From AG-12 sp035531535 (GTDB lineage: Bacteria; Chloroflexota; Dormibacteria; Aeolococcales; Bog-877), in NCBI GenBank assembly GCA_035531535.1, contig DATKSV010000074.1, forward strand, positions 1 to 18,409: a stretch of 18,409 nucleotides of DNA, written 5' to 3'. Position 1 is the first letter of the stretch. Every line of letters begins with the position of its first letter. A program made the translations under genes and the position numbers. The notes under the pieces were generated by a model. That model did no database searches and was not told the origin of the DNA. It saw only the letters and a program-made list of their open reading frames with translations. Below are positions 1-7,754 of the stretch, piece by piece.

Positions 1-359
1 CGAGCGCGGCCCGAGGGACCGCAATACCGCCCTGCCGAGGGTCGAGTGTGCCACAGCGCCTCCTGCAGGAATTCTAGGCCACAGTCGAGGATCCCTGCTC
101 GTCCGACCGCCGCCATGTCGGCTTGCGGAAGCCGGCCCAAATCAGGGCGCCAAGAGAAGGCCACCGCAGCGCGTGGACTCCCGCACGGCTTGCCGTCGAG
201 TGGGCCCGGGGATGGCATGCCGCGAAGGTGGCGGTCGTCGACGACTCCCGATCGGGGAACACCGCCTAGATCGCTCACGCGATCCCTGGGGCCTAGAGTC
301 TGGCGCCGGGGACCCGGCGGTGGCGACCCGTGGCCGTCGTCGATCGCGGCTCGCACGTC
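1..359. other. Stretch without a recognised gene, downstream of the P1B-5 ATPase
   Basis: I recognise no protein here. The possible reading frames on both strands are short, arginine/proline/serine-rich and resemble chance open frames in GC-rich DNA. The stretch lies just past the stop of the minus-strand metal ATPase and contains two compact inverted repeats: 269-284 (GATCGC, loop TCAC, GCGATC) and 304-319 (CGCCGGG, GA, CCCGGCG). The second is listed separately as a possible terminator. The window edge could cut a gene that begins further left, but nothing in the sequence shows one. Confidence 0.5.
304..319 (-). terminator. Possible hairpin terminator after the ATPase pair
   Basis: This is a perfect 7-bp inverted repeat (CGCCGGG / CCCGGCG) separated by only GA, so about 6 bp could pair around a small loop. 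It lies about 40 nt past the stop codon of the minus-strand ATPase gene. No T-run follows on the minus strand, so it could equally be a chance GC palindrome. Confidence 0.25.
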
Positions 360-2684
360 TCATGGTGCCGCGTCATCGGCCAGCGACAGATAGGCCTCAT
401 CCTCCTGCTCTGTGTGAAGCCGCAGGATCGCATAGAGTCCATACAGGAGCCGGCGCAGGTGGGCGAGCTCGGAGGCGTCGGGGCCGGCCGGGCCGATCTC
501 CTTGACCAGGCCGCCGAGCAGCCTTATCTGATGGAGGATCTCCTGGTGGGAGCGACTCATGGGCCCGGTGGGATCTGAGCCTCCCAGCACTCGATCGAGC
601 ATCGGATAGAGCAACTCCTCCTCAGCTTGCTCGTGCGGTTGCACCAGGTCGAGCAGGGCCTGGTGGACCTGCCGCACCTTGGCCATGGCCGTCGCCGGGG
701 CGTCGATGTCGAGGCTCTGGGCAACCGCGCGCAGCTGCGCGATCGCGGCCCGGATCGCCACATGCTCCCCACTGAAGCGGCGAGCGACATCAGCGTCATG
801 GGCATCTAACCGGATCTGCCCCCGGCCGGGCCGGAGGGCTCGCAGGGAATTCAGAATCACGGCCACGTCGATGGCCTCCTGGAGGATCGCGCCGGCCGCT
901 GGGGGCAGGTAGCCGGCAGCCGCCACGCCCATGGCCACCAGGGACATGGCCATGCCCGCCACCACGCTCTGCAACGCGATGGACCGGGACCTACGGGCAA
1001 TCCCCATCGCCTCCCCGAGCCGGTCCAGGCGGTTGACGGTGAGGACCACGTCGGCGGTTTCCGACGACACGCTGGCCCCGCTGGCACCCACCGCCACGCC
1101 CAGGTCGGAAACGGCGAGCGCAGGCGCGTCATTGATGCCGTCTCCGACCATCATGGTGGGTCCGCGCCCGCGCTCCGCCCGCACTGCTTCAACCTTCTCC
1201 GCCGGCGTTCGCTCGGCGAGGACGGCGTCGACTCCGACGGCGGCTCCGATCGCCTCCGCCACCCCGGATCGGTCTCCCGTCACCATCACCACACGCTCGA
1301 TCCCAGCCCGGCGCAGGACCCGCACCGTGCGGGCAGCGTCGGGGCGCACCGGATCCACCAGAACCAGCACCCCCGCCGGCTCGCCGTCGACCCGCACGAA
1401 CACATTCGCGGCACCATCAAGGTTGGCCCTCCTCCGCGCCGTGCGCACCCACGGCTGACTTTCCGCCGCCCCCACCCAAGCGGCTCGGCCCAGTGCCACA
1501 GCGACCCCATCCACCGTTCCCGCGACACCCTGGCCGGGGGTCTCCTGAGTCCCGTCGGGGAAACTGAGGTGCAGGCCCTGCGCGCGCGCCGCTTTGACGA
1601 TGGCGGCTGCGAGCACATGGGATGAGGTCTGGTCCAACGAGGCAGCCAGGCGAAGGATCTCGTCCGGGGGCACCTTCCCGGCGCTGATGGTGGCGTCAAC
1701 TGTCGGGTGACCCGCGGTCACGGTTCCGGTCTTGTCGAGCAGTAGGATCCGGCACCTCGCCAGCTGCTCGAGGGCGCCGCCTCCCTTGATTACCACGCCC
1801 CGGCGAGCCGCTCGTGAGAGCCCGGAGACGATTGCCACCGGGGCAGCCAGAATCAAAGGACAGGGGGTGGCGACGACCAGGACGGCCACGGCCCGAACCA
1901 GCTGCCCAGAGTACAGCCATGCTCCGCCGGCCACCGCGAGAGTGACCAGCAGAAACCAGGCGGCGTAGCGATCCGCCAGGCGCACAAACGGAGCCGTCGA
2001 GTTCTCCCCCTCACGTACCAGGCGGACGATGCCGGCATAGGTGCTGTCCGCCTCCGTGGTGGTCGCCCGCAGGTCGAATGGGGCGCCGGAGTTGACGACT
2101 CCACTGCGCACGGGGTCGCCCACGGGCCTCTCCACCGGCAGGGGCTCCCCAGTGAGCGCCGACTCGTCCAGGACAGCGGGTGAGGTCGTCACGACGCCAT
2201 CGACTGGAACCACGTCTCCCATCCCAACCAGGAGCAGGTCACCGACTCGGACCGATCCCAACGGCACCGTCTCCAGGGCCGCCTCGGTATGACGGCGCGC
2301 GAACCGGGGAGATCGCTCCAGCAGGGCGCTCAGCTCCCGCCGGGCTCGGGCGGCGGCCCGGGCCTCCAGGGCCCGGCCGCTGGCGACCATCACGCTGATG
2401 ACAGCGCCGGCGAAGAGCTCGCCGACCATCAGGGCTCCGATCAGGGCCAAGAGGGCTATCACATCGACGCCGAGCTGAAAGCGGCGCAGGCTGCGGATGA
2501 CCCACCACAGGGTGGGGGGCATTCCCAGCGCGGTGGTCGCGGCCCAAGCGGCCTGGCCGGCCATGGAGGCACCCAAGAGTTGCAACCCGGCCCCGATCGC
2601 CAGGCCCGCCAGGGTGGCACCGAGCAGCAGCGTCTCGCTGTGTCTCTGGACGAAGCGATAGCCCCGGCGGAGCCGGTCAGCCAT
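360..2684 (-). CDS. P1B-5-type metal-transporting P-type ATPase with C-terminal hemerythrin-like domain
   Basis: This is a 774-residue integral membrane pump that should couple ATP hydrolysis to transition-metal export. Visible motifs are the actuator loop LTGEP, the metal-site helix TPCPLILA (273-276 = TPCP), the phosphorylated aspartate D317 in DKTGT, GDGIND at 514-519, and QEAID in a late membrane helix. TPCP together with QExxD is the signature of the P1B-5 group. There is no N-terminal heavy-metal-binding domain. From about residue 639 a hemerythrin-like helical domain follows, with a full set of candidate diiron ligands: H641, H684/E688, H713/H718, H757/D762. Known P1B-5 proteins (Acidothermus, Sinorhizobium Nia) carry such a domain and are linked to Ni/Fe transport. 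The ATP-binding domain has SSHVLA where many P1B pumps have an HP motif. I chose the ATG at 2684 because it overlaps the upstream ATPase stop by 8 bases (ATGGCTGA) and follows GGGAGG by 5 nt. An in-frame ATG at 2732 is possible but weaker. The exact metal cannot be read from sequence. Confidence 0.9.
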   Translation of the reverse strand: MADRLRRGYRFVQRHSETLLLGATLAGLAIGAGLQLLGASMAGQAAWAATTALGMPPTLWWVIRSLRRFQLGVDVIALLALIGALMVGELFAGAVISVMVASGRALEARAAARARRELSALLERSPRFARRHTEAALETVPLGSVRVGDLLLVGMGDVVPVDGVVTTSPAVLDESALTGEPLPVERPVGDPVRSGVVNSGAPFDLRATTTEADSTYAGIVRLVREGENSTAPFVRLADRYAAWFLLVTLAVAGGAWLYSGQLVRAVAVLVVATPCPLILAAPVAIVSGLSRAARRGVVIKGGGALEQLARCRILLLDKTGTVTAGHPTVDATISAGKVPPDEILRLAASLDQTSSHVLAAAIVKAARAQGLHLSFPDGTQETPGQGVAGTVDGVAVALGRAAWVGAAESQPWVRTARRRANLDGAANVFVRVDGEPAGVLVLVDPVRPDAARTVRVLRRAGIERVVMVTGDRSGVAEAIGAAVGVDAVLAERTPAEKVEAVRAERGRGPTMMVGDGINDAPALAVSDLGVAVGASGASVSSETADVVLTVNRLDRLGEAMGIARRSRSIALQSVVAGMAMSLVAMGVAAAGYLPPAAGAILQEAIDVAVILNSLRALRPGRGQIRLDAHDADVARRFSGEHVAIRAAIAQLRAVAQSLDIDAPATAMAKVRQVHQALLDLVQPHEQAEEELLYPMLDRVLGGSDPTGPMSRSHQEILHQIRLLGGLVKEIGPAGPDASELAHLRRLLYGLYAILRLHTEQEDEAYLSLADDAAP

Positions 2685-4983
2685 GACCACCTCCCGTCGG
2701 AGTCGCCGGGTGAGACGGCGCTGCCGGGTCATGACGACGCCCGCCCAACCAGCCTCGCGGTTCCATCTGCAGCAGCAGTAAGGTCGCGCCGATCGCCACC
2801 GCGGCCAGGCCCGCCACCTCGAGCACAACATAGGGGGGCGGCAGCGAGAGCCCGAACAGGTGGCGCGAGAGGGGCAGCCAGACGGCACCCAGCGCGAGCA
2901 TGACCATGGCCACGAGGAGGCCCGCTCTGACCCAGGTCAAGGGCCAGACCAGATAGCCGAGGAGCCAAAGGCCCACCAAGAAGAGGGCGGTGGCCGCGGC
3001 GGTACGAGCCTCCTCGGCGGTTGTGCCGGGGATCGCCCGGGCCACCTCGAACGCACCCAGGGCGGCTCCGGCCCCAGCCAGGCCGGCCGGGCCAGCGACG
3101 CCCAGCACCCGGCGGGTGAAGCCGGAGCGGGCGAGCGGCGCGCGCCGACCGAGGGCGAGGAAAAAGCCGGGGATCCCGATCGTCAGCGAACTGACCAGGG
3201 TCAAGTGGCGCGGATAGAAGGGGTAGGGAACCGCCAGGACCCCCACCGTCACCGCCAGCACCGTGGCGTAGACGGTCTTGGTCACCACGACCCTGGCGAC
3301 CCGCTCGATGTTGTCGATCACCCGCCGGCCCTCGTACAGGAGCTGGGGCACCGCGGCGAACGAGCTGTCCAGCAGGACCACTTGCCCCACCGCCCGGCTG
3401 GCCTGACTGCCCGAGCCCATGGCGATGCCTATGTCAGCCTGCCGCAGCGCTGCGACGTCATTGACCCCATCTCCGATCATGGCCACGACATGGCCCGCGC
3501 TCTGAAGCGCCGACACCATGGCTCGCTTTCGGTGCGGGCTCACACGGCCGAACACAGAGCTCGACCCCAGCGCCTCGATCAGCGCCTCCTGGCCAGTTGG
3601 CAGTTGGCTCGCGTCCACCCCACCTGCAACCGGGATCCCGACGCGCTTGGCGATCGCGGCCACGGTCCGAGGATCGTCGCCTGAGAGCACCTTGATCTCG
3701 ATGCCCTGCGCCAGTAGATATCCGACCGTCGAGGTCGCCTCCGGGCGAAGCTCCTCCTCCAAGGCGACCAAGCCGGCGGGCACCAGGCCGGGCGGAAGGT
3801 CATTGCCCACCAGCCCCCCCGGGGCTCGGGAGAGCAACACCACGCGCCGACCGGCGTCGGCGTGTCGCGCGAGTCGCGCGGCCAACGAGCCGGTGGGCCG
3901 AGCGCCGTTCAGGAGCACGTCGGCGGCCCCCAGCACCCAGGCGCCGCGGGTTCCGAAACCAGCCGCGCTCCACCTTCGAGCCGACGAGAATGGCACCGCC
4001 TCAGCCAATTTCCATTCGGGGGCGGCGGAGCCCATCTGCGCGAGCGCCCTCATGGTGGGATTGGGAGCGTGATCCGCAGCCGCCATGGCGCCCAGGATAG
4101 GCAGAAGCTCCTCCCCGGTCAGCGACTCCACATCATGCACTCGCATGGCCGGCTCGGTGAGGGTTCCGGTCTTGTCGATGCATAGGAGATCGACTCGAGC
4201 CAGCACTTCGACCGCGGGCAGGGTCTGAACCAGGACCCGGCTACGAGCCATCCGTAGAGCGCCCAGCGCCAAGGCGATTGAGGTGAGGAGAACCAAGCCC
4301 TCCGGCACCATGGCTCCGACCCCGGCCACCGAACCTCGGAGAGCTGATTCCAAGGGCTCTCCCGAGCGCAGCATCTGGGAGGTCACCAGCAGCACACTGG
4401 CGGGGACCATGGCCCAGGTGACGCCGCGCAGGATCCGGTTGGTCCCTGCCTGGAGCTCGGAGCTGGCCCGTTTCGGGCGGCGAGCCTCCGCTTCCAGGCC
4501 CTGAGCATAGGCTGACGCGCCAACCTGGGTGGCTCGCATGGTGGCGATCCCAGCCACCACGAAAGTGCCCGACAGCACCTGGTCGCCGACCGCCTTGTCA
4601 GCAGCTTCGGCCTCGCCCGTCACCAGTGACTCGTCCACTTGCAAACCCTCGCTCACAAGTACGACGCCATCGGCCACAATCTGGTCCCCCGGGCGAATCT
4701 CCAGCACGTAGTCGGCGGCGACCTGGCTGACCGGCAGGTCGACCACCGCACCTTCCCGCAGGACGTGGGCCAGGGGGGCGGTCAGCACTGCCAACCTGGC
4801 CAGAGTGCGTTTGGCCCGCAGTTCCTGAGCGATTCCGATGACCGTGTTCAGCGCCGGCACCACCACAAAGAGGCCATCCTGGGGTGGCCCCACCAGAGCG
4901 ATCACCACCAGGAGCGTGCCCAGAATGGCGTTGAACCTGGTGAAGAGGTTGGCCCGCACGATCCCCCAGAGGGTGCTGCCCAT
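2677..4983 (-). CDS. CtpE-like cation-transporting P-type ATPase
   Basis: This is a membrane cation pump closely resembling mycobacterial CtpE, which has been linked to calcium uptake. With the ATG at 4983 it has 768 residues, against just under 800 for CtpE. The N-terminus reads GIVRANLFTRFNAILG, a CtpE-family hallmark, then VTGEA of the actuator loop, VPEGL in a membrane helix, phosphorylated D270 in DKTGTLTE, GDGVND at 504-509, and the C-terminal helix region with PFYPRHLTL and IGIPGFFLAL. There are no CPx or His-rich metal motifs, so alkaline-earth or other hard cations are more likely than heavy metals. The start is uncertain: the ATG at 4983 has no good ribosome site, a GTG lies at 5013, and the frame stays open to 5241 with low-complexity residues. 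The usual CtpE N-terminal helix is not seen in this frame. The stop overlaps the start of the hemerythrin-bearing ATPase by 8 bases, so the two are one operon. Confidence 0.88.
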   Translation of the reverse strand: MGSTLWGIVRANLFTRFNAILGTLLVVIALVGPPQDGLFVVVPALNTVIGIAQELRAKRTLARLAVLTAPLAHVLREGAVVDLPVSQVAADYVLEIRPGDQIVADGVVLVSEGLQVDESLVTGEAEAADKAVGDQVLSGTFVVAGIATMRATQVGASAYAQGLEAEARRPKRASSELQAGTNRILRGVTWAMVPASVLLVTSQMLRSGEPLESALRGSVAGVGAMVPEGLVLLTSIALALGALRMARSRVLVQTLPAVEVLARVDLLCIDKTGTLTEPAMRVHDVESLTGEELLPILGAMAAADHAPNPTMRALAQMGSAAPEWKLAEAVPFSSARRWSAAGFGTRGAWVLGAADVLLNGARPTGSLAARLARHADAGRRVVLLSRAPGGLVGNDLPPGLVPAGLVALEEELRPEATSTVGYLLAQGIEIKVLSGDDPRTVAAIAKRVGIPVAGGVDASQLPTGQEALIEALGSSSVFGRVSPHRKRAMVSALQSAGHVVAMIGDGVNDVAALRQADIGIAMGSGSQASRAVGQVVLLDSSFAAVPQLLYEGRRVIDNIERVARVVVTKTVYATVLAVTVGVLAVPYPFYPRHLTLVSSLTIGIPGFFLALGRRAPLARSGFTRRVLGVAGPAGLAGAGAALGAFEVARAIPGTTAEEARTAAATALFLVGLWLLGYLVWPLTWVRAGLLVAMVMLALGAVWLPLSRHLFGLSLPPPYVVLEVAGLAAVAIGATLLLLQMEPRGWLGGRRHDPAAPSHPATPTGGGHG
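2690..2695 (-). promoter_or_regulatory. Shine-Dalgarno that fixes the start of the P1B-5 ATPase
   Basis: On the minus strand GGGAGG sits 5 nt before the ATG at 2684, inside the 3' end of the upstream ATPase gene. This strong site and the 8-base stop/start overlap argue for translational coupling of the two pumps and against the more upstream ATG at 2732. Confidence 0.75.
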
Positions 4984-5609
4984 CGGCCCGGGCAGGGGGC
5001 CAGATTCAGTCACCCGGGGCGTCGACAGTCGCTCCTGCCCGGCAGCGGGCCCCGCCCGCTGACAACCGCGCCGCCAGCCTTGGGAATGCGGCGCCGGCCG
5101 GGGCGCTCCCGAGCGGGCTCGACGGCTGCGTCCTCGCGGTCGGCCCCTGGGGCTCGCGCGAGGGTACCCGCTCCCCGGGTGTGGCCGGCCGACTTGGCAG
5201 GGGAAACGACCGGTCCTGGTTTTCTTGGCGATTGACGCCACGGTGCTGGGCCCGGAGCGGCGCGAAGCTCCCCGGGCCCTTGGTTGGCGCCGCCCCAGGA
5301 TGGTGGGGCCGGTCCACTGACGGCGACTGGCCCTCGGACTGGTTGGGAGAGCCGTTCCGAATCATTGCGGAAGTGCGTCGTGGTAGAGCCGGTCCGCGGC
5401 CCGGCCACGGCGACCCGCGTCGCCCTCCCCCATGGCGGGAGTTCTTTCACTGCGCCCATCACCTGACTCTGCCCCACCGGCCGAACCGCCCGCCGGTCCT
5501 GACCGCGCGGTGGACCATCACGCCCGCCTCGCTTTGGATCGGCCGGCCCGCCTGCCCCATCCAGTCTCATGACTGGCGCCTTCGGAGCCCGACTCGTTGC
5601 CAGCAGGTC
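4984..5609. other. Gap of about 630 bp upstream of the CtpE-like gene
   Basis: No convincing gene. Open frames on both strands (for example minus frames ending near 5006-5010 and plus frames from 5181 and 5569) encode Pro/Arg/Gly-rich sequence without any recognisable motif. The stretch should hold the promoter of the ATPase operon, but I could not pick a credible -10/-35 pair. Near 5040-5075 a different minus-strand frame reads LAARLSAG, similar to the N-terminal helix expected for CtpE proteins, so part of this gap may be a displaced N-terminus. Confidence 0.5.
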
Positions 5610-5635
5610 CCCCCAGGGCTTGGTCAGCCTGGGGG
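5610..5635 (-). terminator. Strong hairpin downstream of the DUF4389 gene
   Basis: A perfect 8-bp inverted repeat (CCCCCAGG at 5610-5617, CCTGGGGG at 5628-5635) can extend inward by a CT/AG pair past one bulged base, leaving a five-base loop. It begins about 15 nt past the stop of the minus-strand DUF4389 gene. There is no clear U-tract, as is common for GC-rich genomes. It suggests that this gene and the ATPase operon are separate transcription units. Confidence 0.45.
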
Positions 5636-5649
5636 CTGCGGGTGCGCAC

Positions 5650-6357
5650 CTAGGCGGGGTCCGCCGGGTCGCGGGCGGCTCTCCGCTCGGGAGCGGGCTC
5701 ACGGCTGCCGCAGTCGAGGCGGAAGGGAGGGTATTGATCTGTCATCAAGTTGGCGTAGGCAAGCACCCTGAAGCACCAGCGATTCAGCCCCATGACCAGA
5801 TCGAACACCGGCTGAGGGTAGCGCCCAGACACGGCCAGGATCACGGCCGCGACCAGCACCAGCAGGGCGATCAGACCGCTGCCGGTGATGGTCCTGCCGG
5901 GGCCACCGAAACCAAGGTCGAACCCGCCAGTGAATATCAGGACCACCAGGTACTGGGGAACCGCGAGCAGCCACCACTTGACCAGCACCAGCCCGCGGGA
6001 GAGCCGCTTCGGGTAGGCGACTGTGAAGTCCGCGGGAAAGTTGGGATCCGATCTCAGTGTGAACGGTGGGTAACGGTCGGTGCCGAGGGTCCCATAGGCG
6101 TAGAAGGCCACCCGCCAACTCCATCGCATCACCCCGACATTGAAGTCAAAGATCGACCGCGGGTAGCGCCCGGTGAAGAGGATGGCGAAGCCGGCCACGA
6201 CCGTCAGCACGAACACCACCAGCCAGAGGCAGGCCAGGATGAGAACGTGGGGGACCGCCAGCAGCCACTTGATCAGCCAAAGCCATCGGCTCACGCTCTG
6301 GTCCAGCTCACCGCTCAAGGAAGCCGGGTATTCGCCTCGGACAGGATCGGTGACCAT
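5650..6357 (-). CDS. DUF4389-family membrane protein with two tandem repeats
   Basis: This is a 235-residue integral membrane protein of unknown function. It is built from two similar halves, about 6-99 and 112-212. Each has a YP..LSR-like lead-in, a [IV]KW[LW]LAVP helix (29-36 and 126-134), a long hydrophobic stretch, then GRYP..[IV]FD and ..R[VW].FR-like residues before TD[RQ]YPPF (93-99 and 206-212). This matches the layout of DUF4389 proteins, which are frequent in actinobacteria and relatives. A short charged tail follows the second copy. I chose the ATG at 6357. A GTG two codons upstream (6363) is possible; TGGAG lies 9 nt before the ATG and only 3 nt before the GTG. It is monocistronic by context, with a hairpin downstream and only a decayed ABC fragment upstream. 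I do not assign a function. Confidence 0.8.
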   Translation of the reverse strand: MVTDPVRGEYPASLSGELDQSVSRWLWLIKWLLAVPHVLILACLWLVVFVLTVVAGFAILFTGRYPRSIFDFNVGVMRWSWRVAFYAYGTLGTDRYPPFTLRSDPNFPADFTVAYPKRLSRGLVLVKWWLLAVPQYLVVLIFTGGFDLGFGGPGRTITGSGLIALLVLVAAVILAVSGRYPQPVFDLVMGLNRWCFRVLAYANLMTDQYPPFRLDCGSREPAPERRAARDPADPA

Positions 6358-6424
6358 TCCCACTTACTCCAGAGAGGGGGTGCTCCGCCAGATGGGGCTT
6401 CGAATCCGGGGGGAGGAACCGTCC

Positions 6425-6880
6425 TTAGCCTCCATCCTCGGGGCCAATGCGCCGCTGGGGCAGGCGGGAAGCTCGCGCCTGGGGGCGGGTGAATCTACCC
6501 AAAGGGAAGTTGCCGGCAGACTCGGCTGGCCGCAGCATCCCCCGGCCCTGCCGGTACGAGCTTAGCGGCGCAGCCATCAAACCTGGCAACTGCGGCCGTG
6601 TCGAGTCGATTGTGGTCACTAACTCGCCCTTGGGAATCGTGAAGGTGATGTCGCGCAAGATCTCCAGTGCCTGCTCACCCAACGAGAGCGAGCGGCCGAG
6701 GTGCCGGACCTCCAGAACTGGGACTCTCGCACTGGGCGCCACGGCGCCCGGGGCACCCGCGGGGGAGGCTGCGGGTGCGGAGTCAGCCAACGCGATGAGT
6801 TCGAATGGGACCGGCCGGAGATTCCGAAGGGGGCACCTCGGCCCGGTCGCATTCTGCCTGACCCAGGGCCGCTTTGCCAT
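6425..6880 (-). pseudogene. Decayed fragment of an ABC-transporter ATPase lacking the P-loop
   Basis: The minus-strand frame contains a clear N-terminal ABC-ATPase segment at 6551-6724. It reads VLEVRHLGRS, then LGEQALEILRDITFTIPKGE, then LVTTIDST, then QLPGLMAAP.SSYR. In LolD/MacB-type ATPases the same positions read ..FTIPKGEFVAI-GPSGSGKST-..LGLLDRPTSGSYR. The alignment continues on both sides, but the phosphate-binding loop GPSGSGK is reduced to a single Asp, as if about 18 bases had been removed in frame. After this the similarity stops. There is no Q-loop, no LSGGQ signature and no Walker B before the stop at 6425, so it cannot be a working ATPase. The 52 residues before the match are low-complexity and may not be part of the ancestral gene. 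No permease partner is present. It is most likely a relic of a lost efflux or lipoprotein-type transporter. Confidence 0.6.
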
Positions 6881-6917
6881 CCGCCATCAGGATGAATTTT
6901 TCCATGGTTCGCGGGTT

Positions 6918-6927
6918 CAATATATTG
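6918..6927 (+). promoter_or_regulatory. AT-rich palindrome, possible -10 region for the MTHFR-like gene
   Basis: CAATATATTG is a perfect 10-bp palindrome in otherwise GC-rich DNA and contains TATATT (6921-6926), a match to the TAnnnT -10 pattern. Transcription starting about 7 nt later would begin only a few bases before the GTG at 6936, consistent with a leaderless message, since no ribosome site precedes that start. No good -35 is visible. Confidence 0.35.
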
Positions 6928-6935
6928 GTTGCATC

Positions 6936-7754
6936 GTGTTTCCTGCCGCCGAGCGTTCTGCCGAGCTTTCCATGCCCCGCCACGCCCAGCTGGAGCCGGT
7001 GCGCCAGGCGCTCGCCCAGCTGTCCCAGGCCGTGGGGGTTGTGGGCCTCACCGACAACCACATGGGCAGACCAAGGCTCTCGCCCCTGGCGGCCGTACCG
7101 GCCTGCCTGGCCCACGGTCTGAGGCCGATCGTCCACCTCTCCTGCCGCGACCGCAACCTGCTCGGGCTGCAGCAGCAGGTGATCGGGGCTGCCGCCCTGG
7201 GCGCGGCCGGGGTGCTGGTGGTGCGTGGGGATCGGAACCAGGGGATGGTCGACACCGGGATCAGCGTGGTTGATGTGCTGGCGCGGATCCCCGCCTGGGC
7301 CGAACCTCAGGTGCTCTTGCGGGGGGCCGTGGTCAACCCCTTCGCCGACCGCTCGCGCGAGCTGCGGCTGCTGGCGCGCAAGGTGGCGGCCGGGATCGAC
7401 TTCGTGCAGACCCAGATGATCTTCGACATCGACGCCTTCGATTCCTTCCTGGAGGACGCGCGCGACGTGCTCCCCCCGGAGGTGGCCATCTTCGCCAGCG
7501 TGGGGGTGATCCGCTCCGCCCGGAGCCTGGCCTTCGTGCGCGCCTCGTTGCCCTCGCTGCCAATTCCCGAGGCCCAGGCCACGCGGATGGCAGCGGGACA
7601 CGGCCCCGCAGTGGCGGCTGAGATCGCGACCGAGATCGGCCACCGATCCGGGTTGCGCCTCCACCTCATAACCCTGGGCGCCGAGCACTACGCGGTGGGG
7701 ATCAGTCGTGCTTTCACCGCCGCCCGGGCTGTGGATGTGGCCGCGGCCGGGTGA
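6936..7754 (+). CDS. Methylenetetrahydrofolate reductase-like protein (MTHFR/MetF family)
   Basis: This is a 272-residue TIM-barrel protein of the family that reduces 5,10-methylene-THF to 5-methyl-THF with a flavin. Family marks seen are VVGLTDNHMGRPRLSPLA near the second strand, PIVHLSCRDRN, GVLVVRGDRN (the RGD aspartate contacts the flavin in MetF), GIDFVQTQMIFD and a PIPEAQATRM segment near the C-terminus. Length is close to the 270-300 of bacterial MetF. The GTG at 6936 is preferred because it keeps the first beta strand (AELSMPRH). An ATG at 6972 would cut it off, and extending to 6447 would run through the antisense of an ABC relic. No Shine-Dalgarno is visible. Its stop overlaps the start of the downstream decarboxylase (GTGA), so the two are co-translated. 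Whether it serves methionine synthesis or another C1 route cannot be told, and divergent MTHFR-like paralogues exist. Confidence 0.78.
   Translation: MFPAAERSAELSMPRHAQLEPVRQALAQLSQAVGVVGLTDNHMGRPRLSPLAAVPACLAHGLRPIVHLSCRDRNLLGLQQQVIGAAALGAAGVLVVRGDRNQGMVDTGISVVDVLARIPAWAEPQVLLRGAVVNPFADRSRELRLLARKVAAGIDFVQTQMIFDIDAFDSFLEDARDVLPPEVAIFASVGVIRSARSLAFVRASLPSLPIPEAQATRMAAGHGPAVAAEIATEIGHRSGLRLHLITLGAEHYAVGISRAFTAARAVDVAAAG

Noticed and set aside
269..284. Inverted repeat GATCGC/GCGATC as a terminator
   Set aside because: It is a perfect but short stem with no T-run, further from the ATPase stop than the repeat at 304-319, and such GC-rich palindromes are expected by chance.
2685..2888. Upstream extension of the P1B-5 ATPase to 2888 (or the ATG at 2732)
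   Set aside because: The extra residues come from reading through the end of the upstream ATPase in another frame. The ATG at 2684 has a strong ribosome site and a clean stop/start overlap.
2860..3684. Plus-strand open frame of about 274 codons within the CtpE-like gene
   Set aside because: It is antisense to the C-terminal half of a clear P-type ATPase. The composition is repetitive Gly/His/Arg and shows no motif.
5010..5702. Minus-strand open frame of about 230 codons between the ATPase and DUF4389 genes
   Set aside because: The Pro/Arg/Gly-rich translation has no similarity I can recognise. It overlaps the end of the DUF4389 gene and spans its hairpin terminator.
6447..6935. N-terminal extension of the MTHFR-like protein back to 6447
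   Set aside because: These codons lie antisense to the ABC relic, show no MTHFR similarity, and would give a 435-residue protein where the family has about 280.
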